NCBI RefSeq assembly: GCF_004682055.1
Contig: NZ_QUZU01000017.1
Location: 1 to 64,000, forward strand
Origin: Pseudomonas kairouanensis
GTDB lineage: Bacteria; Pseudomonadota; Gammaproteobacteria; Pseudomonadales; Pseudomonadaceae
Direction: 5' to 3'
DNA: 64,000 nucleotides
Shown here: one piece after another, positions 1 through 10,407 of the stretch
Layout of the letters: each line of letters begins with the position of its first letter
How positions within the stretch are numbered: the stretch's first letter is position 1
Program-made: the position numbers and the translations under genes
The notes under the pieces: model-generated
Database searches by the model: none
The model's input: only the letters and a program-made list of their open reading frames with translations
What the model was told of the DNA's origin: nothing

Positions 1-535
1 CCTGGGTGGCGTCCAGCAACTGGTTGGAGAACTTGCTGCCCAGTTCGGAGAGTTTGCTCTGCACTTCGGCGTAGCGTTTTTGCTGCTCCGGCGGCAAATC
101 GATACCCGACAGGCGGAAGTCACGCAGGGAGTGTTCCAGGATAGTTTTTTGCGCCACGTCGAAACCGGCAGCTTCCGGGCTGTTGGCCAGGGCTTCAAAA
201 GCCTGGAACAGTGCGCGGTTCTGACCCATCTCGGTGGAGTAGGCGCTCAACGCCGGCAGGCAGCCTTCGTAGGCTTCACGCAGTTCGGCGCTGTTGCACA
301 CGGCGTTAAGGTGGCTGACCGGGCTCCAGGCGGCGCCCAGGCGGTCGTTCAGTTCATCCATGGCCAGGACCAGGCCGGCCCACGTCGGATTTTTCCCCTG
401 GCTTTGCAGGATGCCTTCGATGGCAACACGGTTGTCGGCGAGGATCTGTTCAATGGCCGGCTGAACGTGCTCGGCACGGATCGCCGAGAACGGCGGCAGG
501 TCGTAGGGCTGCAGAAGAGGGTTGTTCGCGCTCAC
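1..535 (-). CDS. prlC: Oligopeptidase A, N-terminal part (cut by window edge)
   Basis: M3-family zinc oligopeptidase that degrades short peptides, including cleaved signal peptides, in the cytoplasm. Only the first 178 codons are present. The reverse-strand translation begins SANNPLLQPYDLPPF and continues with the helical N-terminal domain (ILADNRVAIEGIL, then LGSKFSNQLLDATQ at the edge). The zinc site HEFGH lies beyond the window. The start is taken as GTG at 535, with AAGG about 8 bases upstream; a second in-frame GTG at 544 is possible. It is divergent from the gamma-carbonic-anhydrase gene, as prlC and the yrdA homologue are in other Pseudomonas. Confidence 0.9.
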   Translation of the reverse strand, partial: MSANNPLLQPYDLPPFSAIRAEHVQPAIEQILADNRVAIEGILQSQGKNPTWAGLVLAMDELNDRLGAAWSPVSHLNAVCNSAELREAYEGCLPALSAYSTEMGQNRALFQAFEALANSPEAAGFDVAQKTILEHSLRDFRLSGIDLPPEQQKRYAEVQSKLSELGSKFSNQLLDATQ

Positions 536-637
536 GGTGGGCACCTTGGCTGAAGAAACATGTAAGAACAAAGATGGGGCCATCTTAATTACAATCAACG
601 CCCACCGCAGCTATCAGCAGATAAGAGAGAGGCTATC

Positions 638-1180
638 GTGACCCTTCGCACCTATCAGAACCACACGCCAACCCTGGGCGCCGGGGCTTTTGTCGATATT
701 TCGGCGGTGGTGATCGGCGATGTCGAAATCGGCGCCGACAGTTCGGTATGGCCGCTGACGGTCATTCGCGGCGACATGCACCGCATCCGTATCGGTGCGC
801 GCACCAGCGTGCAGGACGGCTGCGTGCTGCACATCACCCATGCCGGGCCCTTCAACCCGGACGGTTTCCCGCTGCTGATCGGCGATGATGTGACCATCGC
901 CCATAAGGTCATGCTGCATGGCTGCACCGTGGGTAACCGCATCCTGATCGGCATGGGCAGCATTGTGATGGACGGCGCCGTGGTGGAAGACGACGTGATC
1001 ATCGGTGCCGGCAGCCTGGTGCCGCCGGGCAAGAAACTCGACAGTGGCTTTTTGTACGTGGGCAGCCCGGTTAAACAAGTGCGCGCACTGACCGACAAGG
1101 AGCGTGCCTTTTTCACCTACAGCGCTGCCAACTACGTGAAGCTCAAAGACCTGCACCTGGCTGAAGGATTCGACCGATGA
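638..1180 (+). CDS. Gamma-carbonic-anhydrase-like hexapeptide protein (YrdA family)
   Basis: A 180-residue left-handed beta-helix protein made of repeated I-G-x-x hexapeptides. Histidines in LHITHAG (65 and 68) and in AHKVMLH (89 and 94) have the spacing of the zinc ligands of gamma-class carbonic anhydrases, and the conserved R44-G-D46 is present. It probably forms a metal-binding trimer in the cytoplasm; carbonic anhydrase activity is often absent in this subfamily, so the reaction is uncertain. The GTG start follows AGAGAGG at the right distance. Its stop overlaps the next gene's start (ATGA), so the two are translationally coupled. Confidence 0.9.
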   Translation: MTLRTYQNHTPTLGAGAFVDISAVVIGDVEIGADSSVWPLTVIRGDMHRIRIGARTSVQDGCVLHITHAGPFNPDGFPLLIGDDVTIAHKVMLHGCTVGNRILIGMGSIVMDGAVVEDDVIIGAGSLVPPGKKLDSGFLYVGSPVKQVRALTDKERAFFTYSAANYVKLKDLHLAEGFDR

Positions 1181-1836
1181 CCCTGCATTACCAAACCGTG
1201 CTGTTCGACCTGGATGGCACCCTCACCGACCCGCGTGAGGGCATCACCCGCTCGATCCAATACGCCCTCGGCAAACTGGGGATCGACGAGCCGGACCTGA
1301 CCAAGCTTGAGCACTTTATCGGCCCGCCACTGCTGCAAGCCTTTATGCAGTTCTACGACTTCGATGAGGCCAAGGCTTGGGAAGCCGTGAATTTCTACCG
1401 TGAACGCTTCAAGGTCACCGGGCTGTATGAAAACCGCGTATTCGATGGCGTGATGCCGCTGCTGGAAGACTTGGGCGCCCAAGGCCGCCAGCTGTACGTG
1501 GCCACTTCCAAACCCTGGGTATTTGCCCGAGAGATCGCCCGGCACTTTGATTTTGCCAAGCACTTCAAGGTGATCTACGGCAGTGAACTGGACGGCACGC
1601 GCACCAACAAGGTCGAGCTGATTGCCCACTTGATGAGCGAAGAAGGCCTGGACCCGGCCACCACCCTGATGATCGGCGACCGCAAGCACGACCTGATCGG
1701 TGCGCGCAGCAATGGGCTGGACTCGGCGGCGGTGGGGTATGGGTTTGGTAGTTTTGAGGAATTGAATGCCGAGGCGCCGACTTGGCATTTTGAGACGTTG
1801 GCGCAGATGCATCAGGCGTTTTTGCAGCGGCCTTAA
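1177..1836 (+). CDS. HAD-superfamily phosphatase (Gph/PpaX-like)
   Basis: A 219-residue haloacid dehalogenase-type hydrolase with an alpha-helical cap (class C1). Motif I is FDLDGTLTD (nucleophile D11, acid D13), motif II is VATSKP (S111), the motif III lysine is probably K145, and motif IV is MIGDRKHD (D168, D172). The family includes phosphoglycolate phosphatase and pyrophosphatases, but the substrate cannot be read from the sequence. It overlaps the upstream gene by 4 bases and is followed at once by a REP pair, which probably marks the end of this two-gene unit. Confidence 0.88.
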   Translation: MTLHYQTVLFDLDGTLTDPREGITRSIQYALGKLGIDEPDLTKLEHFIGPPLLQAFMQFYDFDEAKAWEAVNFYRERFKVTGLYENRVFDGVMPLLEDLGAQGRQLYVATSKPWVFAREIARHFDFAKHFKVIYGSELDGTRTNKVELIAHLMSEEGLDPATTLMIGDRKHDLIGARSNGLDSAAVGYGFGSFEELNAEAPTWHFETLAQMHQAFLQRP

Positions 1837-1841
1837 AACCC

Positions 1842-1930
1842 CTTTCGCGAGCAAGCCCGCACACACAGTTGACCGATTTCCAACATGAGAATGCGGTCGA
1901 ATGTGGGAGCGGGCTTGCTCGCGAAGAGGC
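1842..1930. repeat. REP pair (REPIN-like), outward arrangement
   Basis: Two inverted copies of the Pseudomonas REP core: TTCGCGAGCAAGCCCGC at 1844-1860 and its complement GCGGGCTTGCTCGCGAA at 1908-1924, about 45 bases apart. The copy order is complement first, the reverse of most pairs in this window. It sits between the convergent ends of the HAD gene and the peptidase gene. Confidence 0.9.
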
Positions 1931-1931
1931 C

Positions 1932-2975
1932 CTATAGATCACCACCTTCCAACTGCCTCAACGCCGCCCTGCGCTGCGCCACCGGCAACCCACCCATCTT
2001 CTCCACCGCCGCATAAAACCTCACCCAATCCCCGCCTTCTTGCGCAAACAACGCCGCAAACGCCGGCACCCACTGGTCATACAGCCCAAACGGCAACAAC
2101 CGCGCATTGTTCATCGGCAGGTTGATCCAGGCGTCATAACGTTTATCTCCACCCCAACGACTGTCGCGCATTTGCCGATAGTCACTGCGCAAACGCTCAA
2201 ACTCTGCCGCCTTGGCGCGACGCATCATGTCGGCTGACAACGGTTGGGCATAGAGTTTCTCCAGCCGTTGACGGGTGTCGAGAACCAGTTGGGTGAACTC
2301 GTCCCGCTGCTTCACCGCCGCCAGGCTGGCCGGCGCCAGCCCCCGCGCCGCACGCCATTGCCGGGTGCCTTCCTGCTCAACGAAGTTGGCGTAGGACTCG
2401 TTGAACTCGGTGTCATCCTTCACATAGAAGCGCTGATGCGCCAACTCATGAAAGATCAGCGTGGCCAGGCGCTCATCGCCCCAGTGCATCATCGAGTTCA
2501 TGATCGGGTCATTGAACCAGCCCAATGTGGAATAGGCCTCGACTCCGCCAATCGACACGTCCATGCCCCGCTGCTTGAGCAGCGCCGCCTCGCCGCGCGC
2601 GGCACCCTGGCTGTAGTAGCCGCGATAGGCCACGCAACCGGCGATGGGAAAGCAATGGGTTTCGGGCGAAAGGGAAAATTCCGTCGTGGCAAACACGTTC
2701 CAAACGACGTAGGGCCGACCAATGTCCGCGTACAAGCGGTAACTCTGGTTGTCGGGCAAGTGCAGATGTTCACTGGCAAAGGCGCGTGCTTGCTGCGATT
2801 GCGCCAGATGCTCACGTAATGATTGCGGCCGGGACGGATCGGCAATCACCTCGGAAACCGGCTCTCGGGCCCGCAACAACTTCCACTGGCCGCTGGCCAA
2901 CTGGCTGTAGTAGCTGACGCTGGAGCAGCCGCTGAGCAGTACCCCCAACAACCCTGGAAGAAAACGCCTGATCAT
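1932..2975 (-). CDS. Lipoprotein zinc aminopeptidase (PF10023 family)
   Basis: A 347-residue protein with a lipoprotein signal (lipobox LLSG-C17), so it should be anchored in the outer membrane or periplasm. The zinc-peptidase signature HELAH is at 176-180, and a glutamate in NESYANFVE about 13 residues later is the probable third ligand, giving a gluzincin-type site. This is the putative aminopeptidase family found in many gammaproteobacteria; the substrate is unknown. The length is typical. It is divergent from the small lipoprotein gene next to it. Confidence 0.85.
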   Translation of the reverse strand: MIRRFLPGLLGVLLSGCSSVSYYSQLASGQWKLLRAREPVSEVIADPSRPQSLREHLAQSQQARAFASEHLHLPDNQSYRLYADIGRPYVVWNVFATTEFSLSPETHCFPIAGCVAYRGYYSQGAARGEAALLKQRGMDVSIGGVEAYSTLGWFNDPIMNSMMHWGDERLATLIFHELAHQRFYVKDDTEFNESYANFVEQEGTRQWRAARGLAPASLAAVKQRDEFTQLVLDTRQRLEKLYAQPLSADMMRRAKAAEFERLRSDYRQMRDSRWGGDKRYDAWINLPMNNARLLPFGLYDQWVPAFAALFAQEGGDWVRFYAAVEKMGGLPVAQRRAALRQLEGGDL

Positions 2976-3091
2976 GCCCGACTGCTCCTGGGAAATGTGC
3001 TCGCCAGACTATCGCGCCAGCGCGCAACTTTTCCATGGCATGACCTGTTTATACTCACAGGCAGCCATCAACCCCTCTTCGAGTGCCTGCC

Positions 3092-3514
3092 ATGCGCCAG
3101 CTCTTGCTTCCCGTCGCCGCCCTGTTCCTCAGTGCTTGCACATCGACGCCCATTCCGCCGGTGGATCCGCAACAGGCCTGGGTCGACTTCGCCACCCCGA
3201 CGCCCGGTGCCAAACTGGTGATGGCCCAGCGCCTGGACGGCAAGAACCTCAACGACGGGCGCTTTTTCCAGATGCCGCCGGGCAGCCACGAATTGATGGT
3301 GCGCTTTGACTTTGAGGTGCCTACCGGCGGCAGCCTGGGCGGGCTTGGGCAAACCGCCGAGCGTACCTGCTTCATGACCCTTGAATACGCGCATTTCGAG
3401 GCCGGCCAACGTTATCGCCTGGAGGGACGCTCATTGGGCTACACCCCCAACATCCGCCTGTATAACGCTGCTCGCCAGTTGCTGGCCGAAGAACGCAGCG
3501 TCAACTGCCTGTGA
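3092..3514 (+). CDS. Small lipoprotein of unknown function
   Basis: A 140-residue predicted lipoprotein. The signal peptide MRQLLLPVAALFLSA is followed by C16. The mature part carries a basic patch (KNLNDGRFF) and a PPGSHELMVRFDFEV stretch reminiscent of small periplasmic beta-sandwich lipoproteins conserved in Pseudomonas. No catalytic motif is seen. ATG 3092 is preferred because it starts directly with the signal peptide; an in-frame GTG at 3083 would add three residues. Its end nearly touches the end of the convergent DUF1161 gene (adjacent stops). Confidence 0.8.
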   Translation: MRQLLLPVAALFLSACTSTPIPPVDPQQAWVDFATPTPGAKLVMAQRLDGKNLNDGRFFQMPPGSHELMVRFDFEVPTGGSLGGLGQTAERTCFMTLEYAHFEAGQRYRLEGRSLGYTPNIRLYNAARQLLAEERSVNCL

Positions 3515-3754
3515 TCAGTCGTTGTTTTTCTGATAGATGATGGCCTTGGTTCCGTTCTCACAGCTGCCGACCACCATGGCTACATCGTGTTTCTCGGCTT
3601 CTTCCTTGCTGACGATTTCCAGGGTGTAGGACGGCACCGCGTTGGCTTGGATCTTGACCTCGATCTCTTTCCTGAGCTCTTCACAATCTTTGGGAGCGGC
3701 CACGGCCGAAGTGGCCAACACACCGCAGATGATCGCCAAGGCAAAACGTTTCAT
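3515..3754 (-). CDS. DUF1161 periplasmic protein, copy 1
   Basis: A 79-residue protein with a clear signal peptide ending SAVAA (residue 20) and a short mature domain with two cysteines, C24 and C65, that could form a disulfide. The motifs DCEELRKEIEVKI and VVGSCENGTKAI match the DUF1161 family, whose function is unknown. A second copy lies about 2 kb away at 5686-5913, which is 228 bases long; the two share the CEEL and GSCE-GTK motifs. It is convergent with the small lipoprotein gene and its start is followed by a REP pair. Confidence 0.85.
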   Translation of the reverse strand: MKRFALAIICGVLATSAVAAPKDCEELRKEIEVKIQANAVPSYTLEIVSKEEAEKHDVAMVVGSCENGTKAIIYQKNND

Positions 3755-3855
3755 GTGTGAAGCTCCCTGAATGCACTGCGCACGGGTGTGCGCCTAGGCA
3801 GTAATGGCCATTCGACCACAGTTTGTAGATGCGAGTTCTGATCTAACACAAAACC

Positions 3856-3946
3856 AAATGTGGGAGGGGGCTTGCCCCCGATGGCGGCAAGACAGCCACC
3901 ACCTGCTTGGCTGATCCACCGCTATCGGGGGCAACCCCCTCCCACA
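3856..3946. repeat. REP pair, GGGCTTGCCCCCGA type
   Basis: Inverted pair of the second REP subtype: GTGGGAGGGGGCTTGCCCCC on the left and its near-complement with one deletion (GGGGGCAACCCCCTCCCAC) on the right, about 45 bases apart. It lies between the DUF1161 gene start and the osmC end. Confidence 0.88.
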
Positions 3947-3973
3947 GTCTTGTTTACATAAAAATCCGCAGCG

Positions 3974-4405
3974 TTAGCTAACCAGGGTGGCATCCAGGCT
4001 GATTGTTGCATTCAACACCTTGGACACCGGGCACCCTTCCTTGGCCTTCTTGCTCAGCTCATCGAACTGCGCCTGGCTGGCGCCCGGGATCTTGGCTTTG
4101 AGGATCAGGTGTACAGCGGTGATCGCAAAGCCGCCCTCTACCTGATCCAGGGTGACTTCAGCCTGGGTATCAATGCTGTCAGCCTTGAGCCCGGCATCGC
4201 CGAGGATCATGGAGAACGCCATGGAGAAACAACCGGCATGGGCTGCGCCAATCAATTCTTCCGGGTTGGTGCCCTTGCCGCCTTCAAAACGGGCCTTGAA
4301 GCCGTAGGGCGCTTCGCGCAGCACGCCGGTTTCCGTAGAGATGGAACCCAGGCCAGTCTTAAGGTCACCTTCCCAATGCGCGGATGCTTTTTTCACGATA
4401 CTCAT
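3974..4405 (-). CDS. osmC: OsmC-family organic hydroperoxide reductase
   Basis: A 143-residue thiol peroxidase that reduces organic hydroperoxides in the cytoplasm. The two redox cysteines are C59 (in AHAGCFSM) and C125 (in KEGCPVSK), and the conserved E49-E50 and R39 are in place, as in OsmC and Ohr. The start at 4405 gives the canonical MSIVKKASAHWEG N-terminus and has GAGGAG upstream; an open frame extends 23 codons further but lacks family similarity. It is divergent from the LLM flavin enzyme gene across 218 bases that should hold both promoters. Confidence 0.93.
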   Translation of the reverse strand: MSIVKKASAHWEGDLKTGLGSISTETGVLREAPYGFKARFEGGKGTNPEELIGAAHAGCFSMAFSMILGDAGLKADSIDTQAEVTLDQVEGGFAITAVHLILKAKIPGASQAQFDELSKKAKEGCPVSKVLNATISLDATLVS

Positions 4406-4623
4406 AGCGGTCTCCTCGAACGGTGGTTTTGTGTGGTTAAGGGTTCTGAGGATAGTCGGCCTGGCAAAGTTCATCTTGTCGGAGAAACCTAGCGATCTAG
4501 TAGGAAATTTCCAAGTCTGCTATTGAAACTCGGGTATATGCCCTCATTGCATAGACCATGCACATGAAGCGGCAGGTTTTGGTTCGTCTAAAAAGCCTGC
4601 GGCCCTTTTGGAGAAGCAGGCTT

Positions 4624-5625
4624 ATGAAATCGCTGTCCGACGTTAAATTCTCGACCCTCGACCTGGTGCCCGTGCGCGCAAACGGCAGTCCGGCGCAGTC
4701 GCTGCGCAATTCCCTGGACCTGGCCCAGCATGTGGAAAAATTTGGCTACAACCGTTTCTGGGTGGCTGAACACCACAATATGGACGGTATTGCCAGCTCG
4801 GCCACCTCGGTGCTGCTGGGCTACCTGGCCGGCGGCACCTCGACGATTCGTGTCGGCTCCGGCGGCGTGATGCTGCCCAACCACGCACCTTTGGTGATCG
4901 CCGAACAGTTCGGCACCCTCGAAAGCCTCTACCCCGGCCGTATCGACCTGGGCCTGGGCCGCGCCCCCGGTTCCGACCAGATGACCGCCCGCGCCCTGCG
5001 CCGTGAGCGCTCCGGCAGCGCCGATGAATTCCCCGAAGACGTCGCCGAGCTGATGGCCTACCTAGGCCCGCGCACCCCCGACCAACGGATCATCGCCGTA
5101 CCGGGTACCGGTACCAACGTCCCGGTGTGGCTGTTGGGTTCGAGCCTGTTCAGCGCGCAACTGGCCGGCGAGCGCGGTTTGCCCTACGCCTTCGCCTCCC
5201 ATTTCGCACCGCGTTTGATGCACGAGGCAATTCGGGTGTATCGCAACCACTTCAAGCCTTCGGCCGTATTGGATAAGCCCTACGTGATGCTCGGCATTCC
5301 TCTGGTAGCGGCAGATACCGACGAGCAGGCCGAATACCTGGCCACCTCGGTCTACCAGCGCATCCTCGCGTTGATGCGCGGGCAGAGCCTGGTGCAACGC
5401 CCACCGGTCAAAACCATGGACGGGCTGTGGCTGCCTCATGAAAAAGACGCCGTGGGCAGCTTCCTGGGCCTGGCGATGGTGGGCAGCCCGGCGAAGATCC
5501 GCGCCAAGCTGGAGGTGCTGATCGAACAAACCGGTGCCGATGAGTTGATCTTCACCTGCGACCTGTACGAGCACGCCGACCGGATTCATTCCTACGAGCT
5601 GTTGGCGCAGTTGATGAAGGGGTAA
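4624..5625 (+). CDS. LLM-class flavin-dependent oxidoreductase (MsnO8-like)
   Basis: A 333-residue bacterial-luciferase-like TIM-barrel monooxygenase. Typical segments are [16 protein letters not shown] near residue 50, [26 protein letters not shown], and [15 protein letters not shown]. Members use FMNH2 supplied by a partner reductase; the substrate cannot be predicted. ATG 4624 gives the family N-terminus ([15 protein letters not shown]); an upstream in-frame extension to 4558 is rejected because it is dissimilar and no ribosome site precedes it. A strong bidirectional terminator follows. Confidence 0.88.
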   Translation: MKSLSDVKFSTLDLVPVRANGSPAQSLRNSLDLAQHVEKFGYNRFWVAEHHNMDGIASSATSVLLGYLAGGTSTIRVGSGGVMLPNHAPLVIAEQFGTLESLYPGRIDLGLGRAPGSDQMTARALRRERSGSADEFPEDVAELMAYLGPRTPDQRIIAVPGTGTNVPVWLLGSSLFSAQLAGERGLPYAFASHFAPRLMHEAIRVYRNHFKPSAVLDKPYVMLGIPLVAADTDEQAEYLATSVYQRILALMRGQSLVQRPPVKTMDGLWLPHEKDAVGSFLGLAMVGSPAKIRAKLEVLIEQTGADELIFTCDLYEHADRIHSYELLAQLMKG

Positions 5626-5635
5626 ACCATCGGGC

Positions 5636-5668
5636 AAAAAAAAACCGACTCACCTGAGTCGGTTTTTT
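5636..5668. terminator. Bidirectional rho-independent terminator
   Basis: The stem AACCGACTCA / TGAGTCGGTT with a 2-base loop is flanked by an A-run on the left and a T-run on the right. It therefore ends both the LLM gene (plus) and the DUF1161 copy 2 gene (minus), which converge here. Confidence 0.93.
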
Positions 5669-5685
5669 ATGTCTGCAACACGGGA

Positions 5686-5913
5686 TTAACCGCGCTTGTA
5701 AGCAATTTCCTTGGTACCGGCCTCGCAGCTACCGACGACTTCGTAACCTTCAGCTGCAGCGCCTTTATCCACCACTTCCAGCGAATAACCCGAAGCGCCC
5801 TTGGCATCGATTTTCGCTGCAATCTCGCTTTTGAGCTCTTCACAAGGCTTGCCCGCCGCCAGGGCTGTACCCGCAATGCTTAACAAACCTACCGCTAACA
5901 GGAACTTCTTCAT
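5686..5913 (-). CDS. DUF1161 periplasmic protein, copy 2
   Basis: A 75-residue paralogue of the protein at 3515-3754. It has a signal peptide ending TALAA (residue 20) and the same two cysteines (C24 in KPCEEL, C63 in GSCEAG). The mature part is GKPCEELKSEIAAKI followed by SGYSLEVVDKG. Function is unknown. The start has a clear AAGGAAAG upstream on the minus strand. It is convergent with the LLM gene and separated from dodecin by 116 bases. Confidence 0.87.
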   Translation of the reverse strand: MKKFLLAVGLLSIAGTALAAGKPCEELKSEIAAKIDAKGASGYSLEVVDKGAAAEGYEVVGSCEAGTKEIAYKRG

Positions 5914-6029
5914 CCGTTACTTTCCTTGCGCTGATCGAAAAGAGCGTGCCGACGCTTGTGGCGTCGGCACCCATTGGGTGTAGCGCAGGTTATGGCAATC
6001 GGCCAGTTGGCAAAGTTCAACCGGTGCGA

Positions 6030-6245
6030 TCAACTACTGGCAATACGGAACCCCACCTTGAGGGTGACTTGGAAGTGCGCGGCCTTGCCGTCCTTGATGT
6101 GCCCGCGGGTTTCGGTCACTTCGAACCACTCCAGGTGCTTGATGCTCTTGTGGGCCTCGGCCAAGGCATTATTGATGGCGTCCTCGATGCTGGAGGTGGA
6201 CGAACCCACCAGTTCGACTTTCTTGTAGGTGTGATGATCACTCAT
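6030..6245 (-). CDS. Dodecin flavin-binding protein
   Basis: A 71-residue protein matching the dodecin family: YKKVELVGSSTSSIEDAINNAL at the start, then the flavin-stacking tryptophan in LEWFEVTETRGHI and a C-terminal FQVTLKVGF strand. Dodecins form hollow dodecamers that bind flavin or CoA and buffer free flavin. The start has AGGAGAA upstream. It is divergent from the DUF883 gene, and the spacer carries a tandem 15-bp repeat. Confidence 0.93.
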   Translation of the reverse strand: MSDHHTYKKVELVGSSTSSIEDAINNALAEAHKSIKHLEWFEVTETRGHIKDGKAAHFQVTLKVGFRIASS

Positions 6246-6259
6246 GGCAGTTCTCCTAA

Positions 6260-6290
6260 GGGTCGTGAATCAAGAGGGTCGTGAATCAAG
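6260..6290. repeat. 15-bp tandem direct repeat upstream of dodecin
   Basis: GGGTCGTGAATCAAG occurs twice, at 6260-6274 and 6276-6290, separated by a single A. It lies 15 bases upstream of the dodecin start, inside its probable 5' leader. It may be a recent slip duplication or a protein-binding repeat. Confidence 0.85.
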
Positions 6291-6416
6291 CGTAGCAGTC
6301 AATCTCCTACTGCTTCTGGCGGCCGTTCCTACGGGAAAGTTCAGATTTACTGCACTTTCTGAAACGGGCGCAGTCGGTATCTACACACGCCACTCAATCA
6401 CTTCAGGAGAGTCCAC

Positions 6417-6739
6417 ATGGCCAACACTTCTTTACGCAAAGCGTCGCTGGAAAGCATGGAAGCCGAGATTTCGAGCCTGCTCAAGTCTCTGGAAAGCCTC
6501 AAGGACGATGCGTCTGACGAGTCGCGCAAAACCTTGAAGGCCCTGAAAAGCAATGCCGAGAATGCCCTCAAGCATTCGCGCCACTTGATCAGCGATGCCT
6601 ACGAAGAAAGCAAAGTCAAAATCCGCGAAACCGGTGTTGCAACCCGGGACTACGCGCAAGAACACCCATGGACTACGGCCGGTGTGGCAGTAGGCGCGCT
6701 GGGTTTGCTGGCGGCCTACCTGCTGTGCAAACGCGGTGA

Positions 6740-6743
<4 letters not shown>
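6417..6743 (+). CDS. DUF883 (ElaB/YqjD-type) membrane-anchored protein
   Basis: A 108-residue protein. Residues 1-75 form a long charged amphipathic helix ([18 protein letters not shown] onward, coiled-coil-like), then [21 protein letters not shown] forms one membrane anchor with a glycine zipper, followed by a KRGD tail. ElaB and YqjD of E. coli have this plan; they sit in the inner membrane, associate with ribosomes and are induced in stationary phase. A ribosome site (CAGGAGAG) precedes the ATG. Its stop overlaps the convergent trpI stop by four bases. Confidence 0.88.
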
Positions 6744-8973
<2,230 letters not shown>

Positions 8974-9783
8974 ATGAGCCGCCTGCAAACCCGCTTCGAC
9001 CAACTCAAAGAACAAAACCGCGCCGCCCTGGTGACCTTCGTCACCGCTGGCGACCCGGGCTATGACACCTCGCTGGCGATCCTCAAAGGCTTGCCCGCCG
9101 CTGGCGCCGACGTGATCGAGCTGGGCATGCCCTTCACCGACCCGATGGCCGATGGCCCGGCGATTCAGCTGGCCAACATCCGTGCGTTGGAAGCCAAGCA
9201 GAACCTGCTCAAAACCCTGCAAATGGTTCGCGAGTTCCGCAAAGACAACAACGACACACCGCTGGTGTTGATGGGCTACTTCAACCCGATCCACAAATAC
9301 GGCGTGCCGACGTTCATCGCCGATGCCAAGGAAGCTGGCGTCGACGGCCTGATCGTGGTCGACATGCCACCTGAGCATAACGGCGAGCTGTGCGATCCGG
9401 CCCAGGCCGCCGGCATCGACTTCATCCGCCTGACCACGCCAACCACCGATGACGCACGCCTGCCCACCGTGCTCAACGGCAGCTCTGGCTTTGTGTATTA
9501 CGTGTCGGTGGCCGGTGTGACCGGTGCTGGCGCCGCCACCCTGGAGCACGTCGAAGAAGCCGTGGCCCGCCTGCGTCGCCATACCGACCTGCCGATCAGC
9601 ATCGGCTTTGGTATCCGCACTCCGGAACAAGCGGCGGCCATCGCCCGTCTGGCCGATGGCGTGGTGGTGGGGTCCGCGCTGATCGATCACATCGCCAATG
9701 CGAAAAATGATCAGCAAGCCATTGATGGCGTGCTGGGCCTTTGCGCGCAGCTGTCGGAAGGTGTCCGCAGCGCTCGTAAGTAA
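8974..9783 (+). CDS. trpA: Tryptophan synthase alpha chain
   Basis: A 269-residue TIM-barrel subunit that cleaves indole-3-glycerol phosphate to indole and glyceraldehyde 3-phosphate, passing indole to TrpB. The catalytic acids are E49 (in ELGMPFTDP) and D60 (in MADGPAI). The phosphate-binding segment [11 protein letters not shown] is near residue 210. The start codon follows the trpB stop directly. A strong terminator lies about 80 bases past the stop. Confidence 0.98.
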   Translation: MSRLQTRFDQLKEQNRAALVTFVTAGDPGYDTSLAILKGLPAAGADVIELGMPFTDPMADGPAIQLANIRALEAKQNLLKTLQMVREFRKDNNDTPLVLMGYFNPIHKYGVPTFIADAKEAGVDGLIVVDMPPEHNGELCDPAQAAGIDFIRLTTPTTDDARLPTVLNGSSGFVYYVSVAGVTGAGAATLEHVEEAVARLRRHTDLPISIGFGIRTPEQAAAIARLADGVVVGSALIDHIANAKNDQQAIDGVLGLCAQLSEGVRSARK

Positions 9784-9860
9784 GCGGCTCGTAAGCGGTA
9801 GGTAAAGTTCCTGATACAGAGGAATCAAACTGAGTATTCAGTACCTAAACTGACAAGACC

Positions 9861-9900
9861 AAGGGATTTCGAACCTCGTTCGAAATCCCTTTTTGTTGTT
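9861..9900 (+). terminator. trpBA terminator
   Basis: A perfect 13-bp stem AGGGATTTCGAAC / GTTCGAAATCCCT (9862-9874 and 9878-9890) with a 3-base loop is followed by TTTTTGTTGTTTG. It separates trpBA from the next gene on the same strand. Confidence 0.93.
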
Positions 9901-9922
9901 TGTGCCGTTGAGGAAGCCCCCC

Positions 9923-10366
9923 ATGAAAATGCCTAAAACCCTGATTGCCAGTATTGGTGTGCTGGTCCTGGGCGCCAGCGCCCTGGCGCAGGCCGCTCCG
10001 AATGACCAGGGCGGCCCTGACCGAGGCGGCCCGCAAGGCCAGCATGAGCAGCAGCGCGGTGATGACCATCGCGCGCCCCAGTCCAAGGGCCGCGGCGGCC
10101 CGCCCCAGGACTTCGGCCCGGTGCGTCAGGTGATCCGCGATAACCACGACCAGTTCTCCCGTGGTGCACCGCCACCGCGCAATGTGCGCCTGGAACGTGG
10201 CAAGCCGCTCCCGCACGGCTACTACGGTGAGCGCCTGGACCGCCGTGCCCTGGAACGCCTGCCGGTGTATCCAGGCTACGAATGGCGCCGCTCGGGGCCG
10301 GACGTGGTGCTGATTGCCGTATCGACCGGCATCGTCTACGAAATTCTCGAAGGCGTGCTCAACTAA
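9923..10366 (+). CDS. RcnB/CigR-family secreted protein
   Basis: A 147-residue protein. A signal peptide (to about residue 24, LAQAAP) is followed by a low-complexity Gly/Gln/Arg/His-rich stretch (about 25-65), then a conserved C-terminal module: GKPLPHGYYGERLDRR, LPGYEW-like PVYPGYEWRR and PDVVLIAVSTGIVYEILEGVL. This module is that of the RcnB family, which includes E. coli RcnB (nickel/cobalt homeostasis) and Salmonella CigR. The role here is unknown. ATG 9923 has GAGGAAG upstream; ten more in-frame codons upstream would run into the terminator. Confidence 0.78.
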   Translation: MKMPKTLIASIGVLVLGASALAQAAPNDQGGPDRGGPQGQHEQQRGDDHRAPQSKGRGGPPQDFGPVRQVIRDNHDQFSRGAPPPRNVRLERGKPLPHGYYGERLDRRALERLPVYPGYEWRRSGPDVVLIAVSTGIVYEILEGVLN

Positions 10367-10374
10367 CCCGCCCC

Positions 10375-10405
10375 CTGTAGGAGCGAGCAAGCTCGCTCCT
10401 ACAGA
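10375..10405. repeat. Palindromic repeat between convergent genes
   Basis: CTGTAGGAGCGAG and its complement CTCGCTCCTACAG form a near-perfect hairpin with a loop of a few bases. It belongs to a different repeat class from the GGGCTTGC REPs in the window. It lies between the RcnB-like gene and the convergent transporter gene and could act as a terminator. Confidence 0.85.
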
Positions 10406-10407
10406 GG

